Origin: Jiella flava
GTDB taxonomy: Bacteria; Pseudomonadota; Alphaproteobacteria; Rhizobiales; Rhizobiaceae
NCBI RefSeq assembly: GCF_017349315.1
Contig: NZ_JAFMPP010000004.1
Span: 124,001 to 188,000, forward strand
DNA length: 64,000 nucleotides
Direction: 5' to 3'
The notes beneath the pieces are model-generated. The model was not told the DNA's origin, did not search any database, and was given only the letters and a program-made list of their open reading frames with translations. A program made the position numbers and the translations under genes. Shown in pieces: positions 55,405 through 63,774 of the stretch; position 1 is the stretch's first letter, and each line of letters opens with the position of its first letter.

Positions 55405-56310
55405 ATGGCGCGTGCCGTCGTCACCTGTATTGCTGCTGGACTTGCCGCCGTGGCTGCTTGGGCCATGTCCACCACCGCATCAGCCGAGGAGACCCACTCC
55501 AGCCAGCCGCCGAAGCGCGTCGTCGCAATGGAGTGGGCTCAGCTCGAAACCCTCCTTGCGCTGGGCATAACGCCGGTCGGTGCTGCCGATGCCCGCGGCT
55601 ATCGCGAATGGGTCTCCAGTCCGCGCCTGCCGGAGAGCGTTGCCGACATCGGCTCGCGCCAGCAGCCCAATCTGGAAGAGCTGGCGCAGCTCAAGCCGGA
55701 TCGAATCTTCTCCCAAGCCCATCTGCGGCCTTTGAAGGCGCGGCTGGCGGCGATCGCGCCGGTGTCGGAGATAACCTTCAATGGCACCGGCGGCGATACT
55801 TTCGCGGCCGTTGTCGCCGGCACGCGGGCAATCGGCGAGGTGACCGACAAACAGGCCGAGGCCGATGCCCTGATCGCGAAGACCGATGCCGCTCTCGCCA
55901 TGGACGCCAAGCGGCTGCAGGCGGCGGGCTTCAGCGGTCGGTCGGTCTACGTCGTGCGGATCATTGGCCCCCATGCCATCCGCGTTCACGGGCAGAATTC
56001 CATCGCCGACACGGTTCTTGCCAAGCTCGGCCTCAAAAATGCCTATCGCGGCAAGGTCAACGAATGGGGCTTTGCCACCGTTGAGCCGAGCGCGCTGGCC
56101 GATGATCCGAAGGCGACGATCGTCGTCGCCGGGCCGGTGACGAAGGCCGAAATGGCCGCGGTTTTCGAAACACCCCTTGGCAAGGCGCTACCGGCGGTGC
56201 GGGCCGGGGCGGTGTATCGCCTCCCGGTGGTTTGGACCTTCGGCGGTCTCCCCTCGGCCATCACCATGGCCGATGCGATCGCCGCCGCTCTGACAAAGAG
56301 CGGCAACTGA
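55405..56310 (+). CDS. Periplasmic siderophore-binding protein (FhuD-like)
   Basis: A 301-residue protein with a signal peptide (MARAVVTCIAAGLAAVAAWAMSTTASAEE). The mature protein starts PPKRVVAMEWAQLETLLALGITPVGAADARGYREWV, the class III binding-protein pattern of FhuD/FecB. PNLEELAQLKPDRIFSQAHLRPLKARLAAIAPV, GQNSIADTVLAKLGLKNAY and a C-terminal helix follow. It carries the ferric siderophore from receptor to permease. It lies 24 bases after the ATPase. Confidence 0.92.
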   Translation: MARAVVTCIAAGLAAVAAWAMSTTASAEETHSSQPPKRVVAMEWAQLETLLALGITPVGAADARGYREWVSSPRLPESVADIGSRQQPNLEELAQLKPDRIFSQAHLRPLKARLAAIAPVSEITFNGTGGDTFAAVVAGTRAIGEVTDKQAEADALIAKTDAALAMDAKRLQAAGFSGRSVYVVRIIGPHAIRVHGQNSIADTVLAKLGLKNAYRGKVNEWGFATVEPSALADDPKATIVVAGPVTKAEMAAVFETPLGKALPAVRAGAVYRLPVVWTFGGLPSAITMADAIAAALTKSGN

Positions 56311-56312
56311 GC

Positions 56313-58322
56313 GTGACCGGGACGTCGCAGCCTGCTTTCCGGCTCGCCCTCGTCGCCCTGCTGTTGGCGGCGATCGGGGCGCTCGCGACGGGCGCCGGCT
56401 GGGATCCCCGCATTACCTTGGACAGCATGCGGCTCGGCCTGTTCGACCCGCCGCAAAGCGTCTTTGCCGCGGTCCTGTTCCATTACGCGACGCTGCCGCG
56501 CATCGTTGTCGCGCTCGCCAGCGGAGCCGCGCTCGGTCTTGCCGGCGCAGTGATGCAGCAGGTTCTGCGCAATCCACTCGCGTCGCCGACCACCCTTGGC
56601 GTCTCGGCAGGGGCGCAGTTCGCATTAGCGCTGGCGGCCCTTTCGGGATCGGCGGCCAGCGTTTTGCCGCGCGCGATGTGGAGCTTTGTCGGTGCGCTGG
56701 CGGCAGCCGGGCTCGTCTATGGCATTGGCCGGCGGCACCGGTTCGATCCCGCCCGGCTGGCGCTCGGCGGCATGGCGATCACGCTGCTGCTCTCGTCCGC
56801 CTCGGCCACCTTGGTTCTCTTCAACGAGCAGCGCCTTGCCTTTCTCTTCCTGTGGGGCTCGGGGCATCTGGCCCAATCCGACTGGTCCGCTGCGACGATC
56901 ATCCTGCCGAGCTGCATCCTCGCCTTCGGCGCCCTGATCGCGGCGGCACGGCTGATCGCACTTCTGGCGATCGGCGACAGTGTTGCTGGCGGGGTCGGTG
57001 TGAAGACCGAGACGGCGCGGCTCGTCATCCTGCTCGTCGCCGTGGCCGTGACAGCAATCGTCGTGTCGCAGATCGGCATCGTCGGATTCGTCGGTCTGGC
57101 GATCCCGGCGATCGTTCGGCTGTGCCGGCCGCGTTCGGTTGCCGCGACGTTGATCGCCTCGGCCGGTCTCGGCGCGCTGGCGTTGTTTGCGGCCGATGCC
57201 CTTGCGCAACTTTTGTCGCAATGGAGCGGCAAGCTCGTGCCTGCCGGCGCGGTGACGGCGCTGTTCGGCGCGCCGATCCTTTTCGCTTTGTTGTCGCGGG
57301 CGCGTCTTGCCAGCCGCCCCGATACCGCGACGGCGCCGGCGGCAGGCCGCTTCTTCAGTCCCGGCACCAGGCTGTTCGTCGCGCTCTTCATCGCGCTGGT
57401 CGTCTTAGTGACGATCGCGCTGACCGTGGGGAGGAGTGGGATCGCCTGGACGTCGCTCGACCCGAGCCGCGATGGCGCTCTGTTCATGGCCCGGCTGCCC
57501 CGGGTCATCGGTGCGCTGTTTGCCGGCGGGGCGATCGCACTGGCTGGGTTGCTGATCCAGAAGATCGTCGGCAACGATCTTGCCAGCCCCGAGCTGCTCG
57601 GCATTTCCAATGGCGCGGCGGCGGCGATCGTCTTTGCCGCGTTGACGCTCGGGGTGCTGTCACGCGCCGCGCTGCTCGTCTACGGCTTCGCCGGCGCCAT
57701 CGGGGCGGCGCTTATCGTCCTGTGGTTTGCCCGGCGCCACCGCGATCAGGCCGCGGCGATCCTTCTGGCCGGTATCGCCCTCGGCGTCTTCCTCGATGCC
57801 ATGGTGCGCATTGCCCTGGCCAATGCCTCGATGGAGGCCAATGCGCTGCTGACCTGGATGTCCGGCTCGACGCTTCTCGTCTCGTTGCCGGAAGCTTTGG
57901 CGCTTGGCCTGCTGTTGGCCGGAGCGACCACGGCCATCATCCTCTGCCGGCGGCCGCTGGCCCTTCTGGCGCTTGGCGACGCGGTTCCGGCGGCGCTCGG
58001 TCTCAAGGTCCGCCTGACCCAGACGGGAGCGTTGGGTCTTGCCGCGGTGCTGGCCAGCGCCGCGACGATGGTGATTGGACCGTTGAGCTTCGTCGGGCTC
58101 ATTGCGCCGCATCTCGCCCGGCTGGTGATGGCGCGGCGCCTGCCGGAACAAGTCGTCGCGACGCTGTTTTTCGGGGCGATCGTCATGGTCGGCTCCGACT
58201 GGATCGGTCGGGTGGCGATGGTGCCGTGGCAGGTGCCCGGCGGTCTCGTGGCCGGGCTTCTCGGCAGCCTCGGCTTCCTGGCTCTCACCTGCCGTCGGAC
58301 GGCGCCTGTCGCCGGCGCTTGA
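56313..58322 (+). CDS. Ferric siderophore permease, fused double domain (FhuB-like)
   Basis: About 669 residues, twice the usual FecCD length. Two homologous permease halves are fused in one chain, as in FhuB. Each half has its own ALGLAGAVMQQVLRNPLASPTTLGVSAGAQ or AIALAGLLIQKIVGNDLASPELLGISNGAA motif. Each also has a later PGFVGLAIPAIVR or GPLSFVGLIAPHLAR loop for ATPase contact. GTG 56313 is three bases after the binding-protein stop; TTG 56232 in the same frame would overlap it. It should form a channel alone, without a second permease gene. Confidence 0.94.
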   Translation: MTGTSQPAFRLALVALLLAAIGALATGAGWDPRITLDSMRLGLFDPPQSVFAAVLFHYATLPRIVVALASGAALGLAGAVMQQVLRNPLASPTTLGVSAGAQFALALAALSGSAASVLPRAMWSFVGALAAAGLVYGIGRRHRFDPARLALGGMAITLLLSSASATLVLFNEQRLAFLFLWGSGHLAQSDWSAATIILPSCILAFGALIAAARLIALLAIGDSVAGGVGVKTETARLVILLVAVAVTAIVVSQIGIVGFVGLAIPAIVRLCRPRSVAATLIASAGLGALALFAADALAQLLSQWSGKLVPAGAVTALFGAPILFALLSRARLASRPDTATAPAAGRFFSPGTRLFVALFIALVVLVTIALTVGRSGIAWTSLDPSRDGALFMARLPRVIGALFAGGAIALAGLLIQKIVGNDLASPELLGISNGAAAAIVFAALTLGVLSRAALLVYGFAGAIGAALIVLWFARRHRDQAAAILLAGIALGVFLDAMVRIALANASMEANALLTWMSGSTLLVSLPEALALGLLLAGATTAIILCRRPLALLALGDAVPAALGLKVRLTQTGALGLAAVLASAATMVIGPLSFVGLIAPHLARLVMARRLPEQVVATLFFGAIVMVGSDWIGRVAMVPWQVPGGLVAGLLGSLGFLALTCRRTAPVAGA

Positions 58323-58323
58323 A

Positions 58324-59385
58324 ATGGCCGATTGGAGATTGATGCAAACGATGATGTTGTCCGCCAATGCCACCGGAACCGCGCCGGCGCCGCTGCCTGC
58401 GTCCCTGATCGACGATCTTGCCGCCGAGATCGCCGAGCATGGCTATCGCGTCGAGCGCCATGTGGCCGGGCTTTCTCTCACGCTTCCGATCGGCCGGATC
58501 GAGGCGGAGCTATGCGGGAGCGCCTTCGAGGTGCGGATTGGCGCTGGTCAGGTGGTACAAGTTCATGAGATCCGCGAGGCGTTCCTGCATTTCCTCGATC
58601 ATGCCGCACCGGGCATGGCCGGTCGCATGGCCTGGCGTGGCGACTTGCCTGAGGGGGACCTTCCGCCGAATTTTCGCGTCGCTACCATCGTGGCGAAACG
58701 GCCGGTGTCGCCGCATTTTCTGCGTCTGACGCTTGCCGCCGACGATGTTTCGGATTTCGTCGGCGGGGGCATGCATTTTCGTCTGACCATTCCGCCGAAG
58801 GGGCGCCCTCCGGTCTGGCCGCGACTCGATTCGGCGGGGCGCACTGTTTGGCCGAAGGAACCGGACGTCCTGCATCGGCCGGCCTATACGGTTGTTGACG
58901 TTGATCCGGCGCAAGGCCGGTTGTCCTTCGATCTCTTCCTGCATGAGGGCGGCTTGGCGACGCAATGGGCGCGCGAGGTCGAGACGAACGCGGTGGTCGG
59001 CGTCGTCGGACCGGGGGGTGGCATGCCGCCACCCGGTGACTTTTTGCTGCTTGCCGGTGACGAAACAGCGCTGCCGGCGATCCGCCGGATTCTCGAACTG
59101 TCGAAGCCGGATCGGCGCGGTCATGTCTTCATCGAGCTCGGTGACCCGGCCGACCGCGTCGCGCTGCCGATGCCAAGCGGCATGACGGTCGAATGGCTGA
59201 CGCGCGGCAGGGGGCCGTCGCTGTTGGAGACAGTCATCGCCGCCCCGTTCCCGCCAGCCGGTGCCAGCCGTTTCGTCTGGATCGCCGCCGAACGCCAGCT
59301 CATCCGTAGCGCCCGCCAACACTTCCGCGAAACGCTGAACGTTCCGCTCGATGAGGGCTATCTCTCGGCCTATTGGACGGCCTGA
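58324..59385 (+). CDS. Siderophore-interacting protein, probable ferric siderophore reductase (DUF2218 + FAD/SIP)
   Basis: A 353-residue protein starting one base after the permease stop. An N-terminal DUF2218-like domain (~20-95) leads to the FAD-binding 9 / SIP domains (~105-350), with HFLRLTLAADDVSDFVGGGMHFRLTIPP, RPAYTVVDVDPAQGRLSFDLFLH and LLLAGDETALPAIRRILE. It ends in VWIAAERQLIRSARQHFRETLN and LDEGYLSAYWTA. Relatives (ViuB, FscN types) reduce Fe(III)-siderophores with NAD(P)H in the cytoplasm to free Fe(II). The gene ends the receptor-fhuCDB-SIP operon. Confidence 0.92.
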   Translation: MADWRLMQTMMLSANATGTAPAPLPASLIDDLAAEIAEHGYRVERHVAGLSLTLPIGRIEAELCGSAFEVRIGAGQVVQVHEIREAFLHFLDHAAPGMAGRMAWRGDLPEGDLPPNFRVATIVAKRPVSPHFLRLTLAADDVSDFVGGGMHFRLTIPPKGRPPVWPRLDSAGRTVWPKEPDVLHRPAYTVVDVDPAQGRLSFDLFLHEGGLATQWAREVETNAVVGVVGPGGGMPPPGDFLLLAGDETALPAIRRILELSKPDRRGHVFIELGDPADRVALPMPSGMTVEWLTRGRGPSLLETVIAAPFPPAGASRFVWIAAERQLIRSARQHFRETLNVPLDEGYLSAYWTA

Positions 59386-59397
59386 GACGCGTGATAC

Positions 59398-59430
59398 GCC
59401 GAGGCCGTTTGAGGCTCAAACGGTCTCGGC
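59398..59430. terminator. Bidirectional terminator between convergent iron operons
   Basis: GCCGAG-G-CCGTTTGAG pairs with CTCAAACGG-T-CTCGGC, giving 15 pairs and one mismatch around a one-base gap. It overlaps the last codons of the IucC-like gene and lies 13 bases past the SIP stop. It suits termination of both converging operons, though a clear T-run is lacking. Confidence 0.6.
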
Positions 59431-61134
59431 CTCGCTCCAAAGCGGATTGTCGAGGTCCGTGCCGCGCGTTGGAAGCGGGCGTTCGGCATAATCCTCGTAG
59501 CCGATCTGGAAGCGCACGCGGTTGATCGCGACGCGGAGCATTTTCGGCTGAAACAGGTCGAAAAGCGCGAAGCGGTCGGCGAGGTCTGGATGTGCATCGG
59601 CATGGGCGCGTAGCGTGTCGCGCAGGATTTGATAGAAGCGGCCCTCATCGAGGAGGTCGCGTCGCGCCAGGCTCGCCGACAAAAATCGCAGGACGGTGAC
59701 GAAATGCGCCGTCTGAATGTTGTGGACGATATGGGCGGGCGGCTTTCGCGGCAGGACGGCACGGGCCGCCGCGGGCAGGCCCGCAGTTTCGGGGAAGTCC
59801 TGGTCGACGAGATCGAGATCGCCTTGAAAGTCCTTGACGGTGATGCCGACCGGCCGGTCGGAGTCGAGGACGATATTGATGTTTTGGCCATGGGCGATGA
59901 AGCCGAGGCCGTAACGACACAGAATATGCCACAGCGGCACGACGCTCACGCTGAACAACTGCTGCAGCCAGGCCTCGATGGAGAGCCGCGAGCGTTTGGC
60001 GAAGGCGGCGATCAGCGGCCGCCCGTCCGCACCCTCGTGAAAGAGTGCGGCGGCCATCACAACCCGCTGGCCGGGGCGTAGCGCCTCGCCGTGTTCGCGC
60101 CAAATCGCGCCGAGGGTCTCGTGCCAGCGATAAGGCGCCCGCGGCGCCTGTGCCAGGATCGGATCCTCCCACCAGAGGCCCAGCACCTCGCGCTGCACGG
60201 TGACGGTGGATGCGGTGACGGGATCTTCGGCGACAATCTTTGCCACGAAATCGGAGATCGCCGCGCCCTGTTCGATATATTTGCCGGGCATGCCGCGCCA
60301 GGCCGAGGTGTTGAGAATGCCGAGGGCGAGCTTGACCTCGTAGGATCCGCCGTCCATCGGCATCAGCGTCCGCAGACTGGGGCTTGCGACAAAGGCCGGG
60401 CCGAAGCGGCCGAGGTGCCGGGCCCGGCCCTCGGCGATGTCGGCGACGAGAGATTGAGCGAGAACGTTGTCCCATTGCCAGGGATGGACAGGCATCAGGA
60501 CGCTATCGGCGCTGCCGGCGGCGGCAAGGAGCTGGCGAGTCGCCGCCCATCCGATCGCCGCCCGCAAGAGTGCGGTCTCCTCGATCCCGGCACCGCGCCC
60601 GCGCCTGACATGCGCGGGGTCGAGCGCCAGCCATTCCAGATTGATCGGCGCGGGGGTCTCCGGCGCATAGCGCTTCAGATCATCGGCACCCCAGCCAAGG
60701 CGGCCCTTGTTGGCGACAGCCTTGGGATGGCCCTCCAGCGCCGCATGCAGCGCATCTGTCGGAAGATCCGCCAAGTCGTCGGACGCAAGCGTTCCCCAGC
60801 GGGCATCGATGACGCAGTCTTGGCGCAGTGTGTTCTTCAACTCCTTGAGGAACATCGCCTCGGCTGCCGGCTGCATGGCGAGTTCGGCCCGCGCGTCGAT
60901 GACGAATTGCAGCGCCGAAGGCGCGGCGCCATCGCGCCGGATGCTCTCCGGGTCGATGTCGAGATTGCTCCATGCGCGACGGACCGCGCGAAAGTCGTAG
61001 GTGATGCCCGACGCGAGCCGCAAGGTGCTCTCATCCGCGGCCAGGACCTCTTCGTAGGTGAGTTCGCTGATCGTCTTCGCAAGCCAGCGCCGGCTTGCCC
61101 TGGCAAAGCGCTCGGGGGTAACGGCATCCTCCAT
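59416..61134 (-). CDS. NIS siderophore synthetase, IucC-like
   Basis: A 572-residue protein of the IucA/IucC family. It carries GHPKAVANKGRLGW (ATP/citrate-binding motif), HPWQWDNVLAQ and LRTLMPMDGGSYEVKLALGI. IAHGQNINIVLD and VKDFQGDLDLV are characteristic of the family's active site. It is probably the second ATP-dependent ligase that joins the second hydroxamate-amine arm to the citryl intermediate. Start ATG 61134 is two bases after the acetyltransferase stop. The family match is to RhbF/IucC. No hydroxylase lies between these genes as in the rhb operon of Sinorhizobium. Confidence 0.92.
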   Translation of the reverse strand: MEDAVTPERFARASRRWLAKTISELTYEEVLAADESTLRLASGITYDFRAVRRAWSNLDIDPESIRRDGAAPSALQFVIDARAELAMQPAAEAMFLKELKNTLRQDCVIDARWGTLASDDLADLPTDALHAALEGHPKAVANKGRLGWGADDLKRYAPETPAPINLEWLALDPAHVRRGRGAGIEETALLRAAIGWAATRQLLAAAGSADSVLMPVHPWQWDNVLAQSLVADIAEGRARHLGRFGPAFVASPSLRTLMPMDGGSYEVKLALGILNTSAWRGMPGKYIEQGAAISDFVAKIVAEDPVTASTVTVQREVLGLWWEDPILAQAPRAPYRWHETLGAIWREHGEALRPGQRVVMAAALFHEGADGRPLIAAFAKRSRLSIEAWLQQLFSVSVVPLWHILCRYGLGFIAHGQNINIVLDSDRPVGITVKDFQGDLDLVDQDFPETAGLPAAARAVLPRKPPAHIVHNIQTAHFVTVLRFLSASLARRDLLDEGRFYQILRDTLRAHADAHPDLADRFALFDLFQPKMLRVAINRVRFQIGYEDYAERPLPTRGTDLDNPLWSEAETV

Positions 61135-61136
61135 CG

Positions 61137-62027
61137 TCAGAACCTCGCGATGGCAAAGAATTCGTCACGCTCGCAGTGCATCAGCGCTGCGCGCTTGTGG
61201 GGAAAATCAAATTCCCGGATCTTCCGATAGCCGATCGGTCCCGTATATCGCAGCAGTTTGACGTTGTCGGCGCGGGGCTCGCCGACCACTTTTTCGGTCA
61301 TGGGGCAATCGAGAAACAGATAGTGGGTCAGCGATTTGATCCAGGCGGCAGTCTTGTTGCGGCCGAGATGCTTTGTTTCGCCGATCAGCCCATGCCAGCC
61401 GCGATCCCAGGGGTCGGAGGCGTAGTAGGCGCCGAGGCGATCCTCACGGCCCCAGTAGAATTCCAGATATCCGGCCGGGTCGCCGTCGAAGCTGGCAATC
61501 ACCGGCAAGATCGAAGGATTGGCGATGCGCACCGACAGATAGTCGGCCAATTCCGCCTTTGACTTGTTCTCCTCCCAGAAATAGGCGACGCGCGGTTCGT
61601 TCTGCCATTTGTGGAAGAGATCGAGATGGCGATCGAGATCGAGCGTCTCGAGGCCGACGGTTGTCTCGCTCTGGCGATCATAGCGTTGGTAAAAGCAGCC
61701 GGCCGGCTTGGGCGGTCGACGCGGGTGATCCCGGCCGTCGGGGCCCGGTACGAGGCCCGTCGCCACACGTCGGCCAGGTTGCTCGCGGCTCCACAAGCCT
61801 GCGGATTGATAGAAGCCGCCCCGCTCGATCACGATCGCGCCGGAGTCGAGATAGGCGCAACCCAGATCGCGAAGACTAAGGCCGAGTTCGGCGAGGCGAT
61901 GCCCCGGAAGCTGGAGCCGGTCGCCCTCGCTTTCGGCAAAGCGCTTGTCGAGTTCTTGCCAGAGCGCGACCAACGGCGACCCGGCCGTCAGCGCGAGAGG
62001 TTGGGCCAAAGGCTGGTGAACGGTCAT
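61137..62027 (-). CDS. GNAT N-acyltransferase for siderophore assembly (IucB/RhbD-like)
   Basis: A 296-residue protein. The C-terminal GNAT domain reads DLFHKWQNEPRVAYFWEE, YLEFYWGREDRLGAYY, GWHGLIGETKHLGRNKTAAWIKSL, HYLFLDCPMTEKVVGEPRADNVKLLRY and FDFPHKRAALM, the close pattern of N6-hydroxylysine acetyltransferases (IucB) and RhbD. The N-terminal ~110 residues are an extra domain. It would acetylate an N-hydroxylated diamine to give the hydroxamate arm. It starts inside the IucA-like stop (ATGA overlap). The hydroxylase that supplies its substrate is not in the window. Confidence 0.9.
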   Translation of the reverse strand: MTVHQPLAQPLALTAGSPLVALWQELDKRFAESEGDRLQLPGHRLAELGLSLRDLGCAYLDSGAIVIERGGFYQSAGLWSREQPGRRVATGLVPGPDGRDHPRRPPKPAGCFYQRYDRQSETTVGLETLDLDRHLDLFHKWQNEPRVAYFWEENKSKAELADYLSVRIANPSILPVIASFDGDPAGYLEFYWGREDRLGAYYASDPWDRGWHGLIGETKHLGRNKTAAWIKSLTHYLFLDCPMTEKVVGEPRADNVKLLRYTGPIGYRKIREFDFPHKRAALMHCERDEFFAIARF

Positions 62028-63664
62028 GCGGCCTCCGTCAGGACGATGGGATTGGTGAGTTCGAGAAAGCTCGCCAACTGGCCTGCCGAGCCGCCGTCAG
62101 CCTCGTTGACGCCGGACAGCGACGTCGCGAAATTGGCCTTGGCCGTAAGGCTGGGGCGTTCGAGCAGACGGCGATAGAAGGTCGGATCGCCGGGCGTTTC
62201 GCGGCGCGCCTGGTCGAGAAAACGGTGCCACACGCTCCGCAGCGCGGCCTCAGTGACAAGGCCGTCGAGAACCAGTGTCGCCAAAGTGTTCATCACCGTG
62301 TTGACGACGATGTAATAGGTGATCAGCCGATCGCCCTCTTCGATGTCGAGAACGTTTTCCGACCCCTCGCCGATCCCGGGGCAGACCGACGCGAGTCGCT
62401 GATGAAATGGCGCGAGATGGCCGGTGCCCTGGCAGTCGCGGATCACTGCACCGCCTGGCCAGCCGTTGCGCAGTGTCAGCATCATATTCTGCTGGTGGGA
62501 GCAGAAGAGCAGGCCGTAGCGAGCGCGCAATTCGAGCACCGGACGAATCGCCTCGGTAAGAAACGCCGCGAACCAGGCTTTTGCGACGGACGCGGTGTCG
62601 CCCCCTTTGGCGAGGCGGGTGACGATCCGCCCAAGGGGCGACAGGCCTTCCCGCGGCGCCTCGCAGAGTGCGGCGAGGATGATCGGCCCCGGCGTGTTCG
62701 GTTCCTGGAAGGGATTGTCTCGCAGGACGGCGATGGTTTCGGACAAGAGATCGCCATCCGCTCCTTGCAACGCGGCAAAGGCGGGCTCGGTGAGGATGGT
62801 CAGGCCTGGGAAGGCGGCCGCAATCTCCCTGCCGATCTCGCTGTTCAGGAGATCAGTGACATGTAACCCACGCAGTACCTCACGTTGCGACAACAGCCGC
62901 ATCGAATTGGTGAGTCGCAGGCTGAGCGAGAATTTCACCATGAACGGGGCGTGGAAGGCGTGAACGGCGCGCATCGAGGCGGTGGCGCTCCAGTCGGGCT
63001 GGCCCAAGCCCAGCCGATCGAGCTTGCCCGCTTGAATAAGCGCCGCAACGGCAGCGTTGTCAGCCGTTCGAGCGACCTGAAACGGATGCATCGGAAAGAT
63101 GCGGCGATCGGCCGGAACGGCGATGCCATCGGCTTCGGCCAGCCGGCGGAAGCCATCGTCGGCCAGGCCGCCCGCCCGATGATGGGCGGGATCGACCGCA
63201 AACCATTCGAGCGCGAAGCGGCCGCCGGATTCCGGCGTGTAGAGGGCAGCCTCTTCGGCGCTGATGCCGTCGCGGCTGCGCGGATTGGGATGCAGAACAT
63301 GGCCGAAGCGCAGCGCCGCTTCCGCTTCGCGAAACGTCCAGAATTCTGGATCCCCAGTGGCGTCACCGGTGGTGCGGATCGTCGCGAGGCTGTCGGACAC
63401 GCGCCGGGCAAACAGCGGGTCGGCCTTGGCGGTCAGCGCGCCAAGCAGAGCGTCGATGCTCACTGTCGCGCCGTCGATTGTCACCGGTGAGCCGAAGCGG
63501 CTGCGAAATTGGCTGCGGGCGCCAACGACGACGCTGGCGGGGCGCCCGTCCGGCAGAGCGAAGCACAGCGTCGCACCGGTAAAATGCGCGCTGCGAAGCA
63601 CGCCCTCACGCAGAGCAGCGTTCAAAAAAGCGTTCAGGGACGGGATATCGGCGGTTTCGGTCAT
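62024..63664 (-). CDS. NIS siderophore synthetase, IucA-like
   Basis: A 546-residue protein from ATG 63664. An IucA/IucC signature starts with FGHVLHPNPRSRDGIS, matching GHPxxPxxKxR-type motifs. IFPMHPFQVA, FMVKFSLSLRLTNSMRLLS, CSHQQNMMLTL and VIRDCQGTGHL follow. It probably makes the first amide bond between citrate and the hydroxamate arm. It is the first gene of the biosynthetic operon and overlaps the acyltransferase. A longer frame to 63703 is not preferred. A TGA-N9-TCA box lies about 50 bases upstream. Confidence 0.9.
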   Translation of the reverse strand: MTETADIPSLNAFLNAALREGVLRSAHFTGATLCFALPDGRPASVVVGARSQFRSRFGSPVTIDGATVSIDALLGALTAKADPLFARRVSDSLATIRTTGDATGDPEFWTFREAEAALRFGHVLHPNPRSRDGISAEEAALYTPESGGRFALEWFAVDPAHHRAGGLADDGFRRLAEADGIAVPADRRIFPMHPFQVARTADNAAVAALIQAGKLDRLGLGQPDWSATASMRAVHAFHAPFMVKFSLSLRLTNSMRLLSQREVLRGLHVTDLLNSEIGREIAAAFPGLTILTEPAFAALQGADGDLLSETIAVLRDNPFQEPNTPGPIILAALCEAPREGLSPLGRIVTRLAKGGDTASVAKAWFAAFLTEAIRPVLELRARYGLLFCSHQQNMMLTLRNGWPGGAVIRDCQGTGHLAPFHQRLASVCPGIGEGSENVLDIEEGDRLITYYIVVNTVMNTLATLVLDGLVTEAALRSVWHRFLDQARRETPGDPTFYRRLLERPSLTAKANFATSLSGVNEADGGSAGQLASFLELTNPIVLTEAA

Positions 63665-63713
63665 CGCGTAAGCGGCTTTCCTATAACGGCTGGCGGGCGC
63701 CAAACTATAAATA

Positions 63714-63728
63714 TGATCAAAACAGTCA
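63714..63728. promoter_or_regulatory. Candidate RirA operator between the IucA-like gene and the MFS gene
   Basis: TGATCAAAACAGTCA has the TGA-N9-TCA spacing of iron-responsive operators. It sits in an AT-rich divergent space, 50 bases from the IucA-like start and 47 bases from the MFS start, so one site could control both. Confidence 0.65.
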
Positions 63729-63774
63729 ACATTTTTCTTGACGCAAAGCGAGCCATGTGGATTTTCCCCAATTC

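Noticed and set aside
56678-58342. A 554-codon plus-strand frame in another phase
   Set aside because: It overlaps the FhuB-like permease; its translation is Arg/Asp-rich without membrane segments, as expected for a shifted frame.
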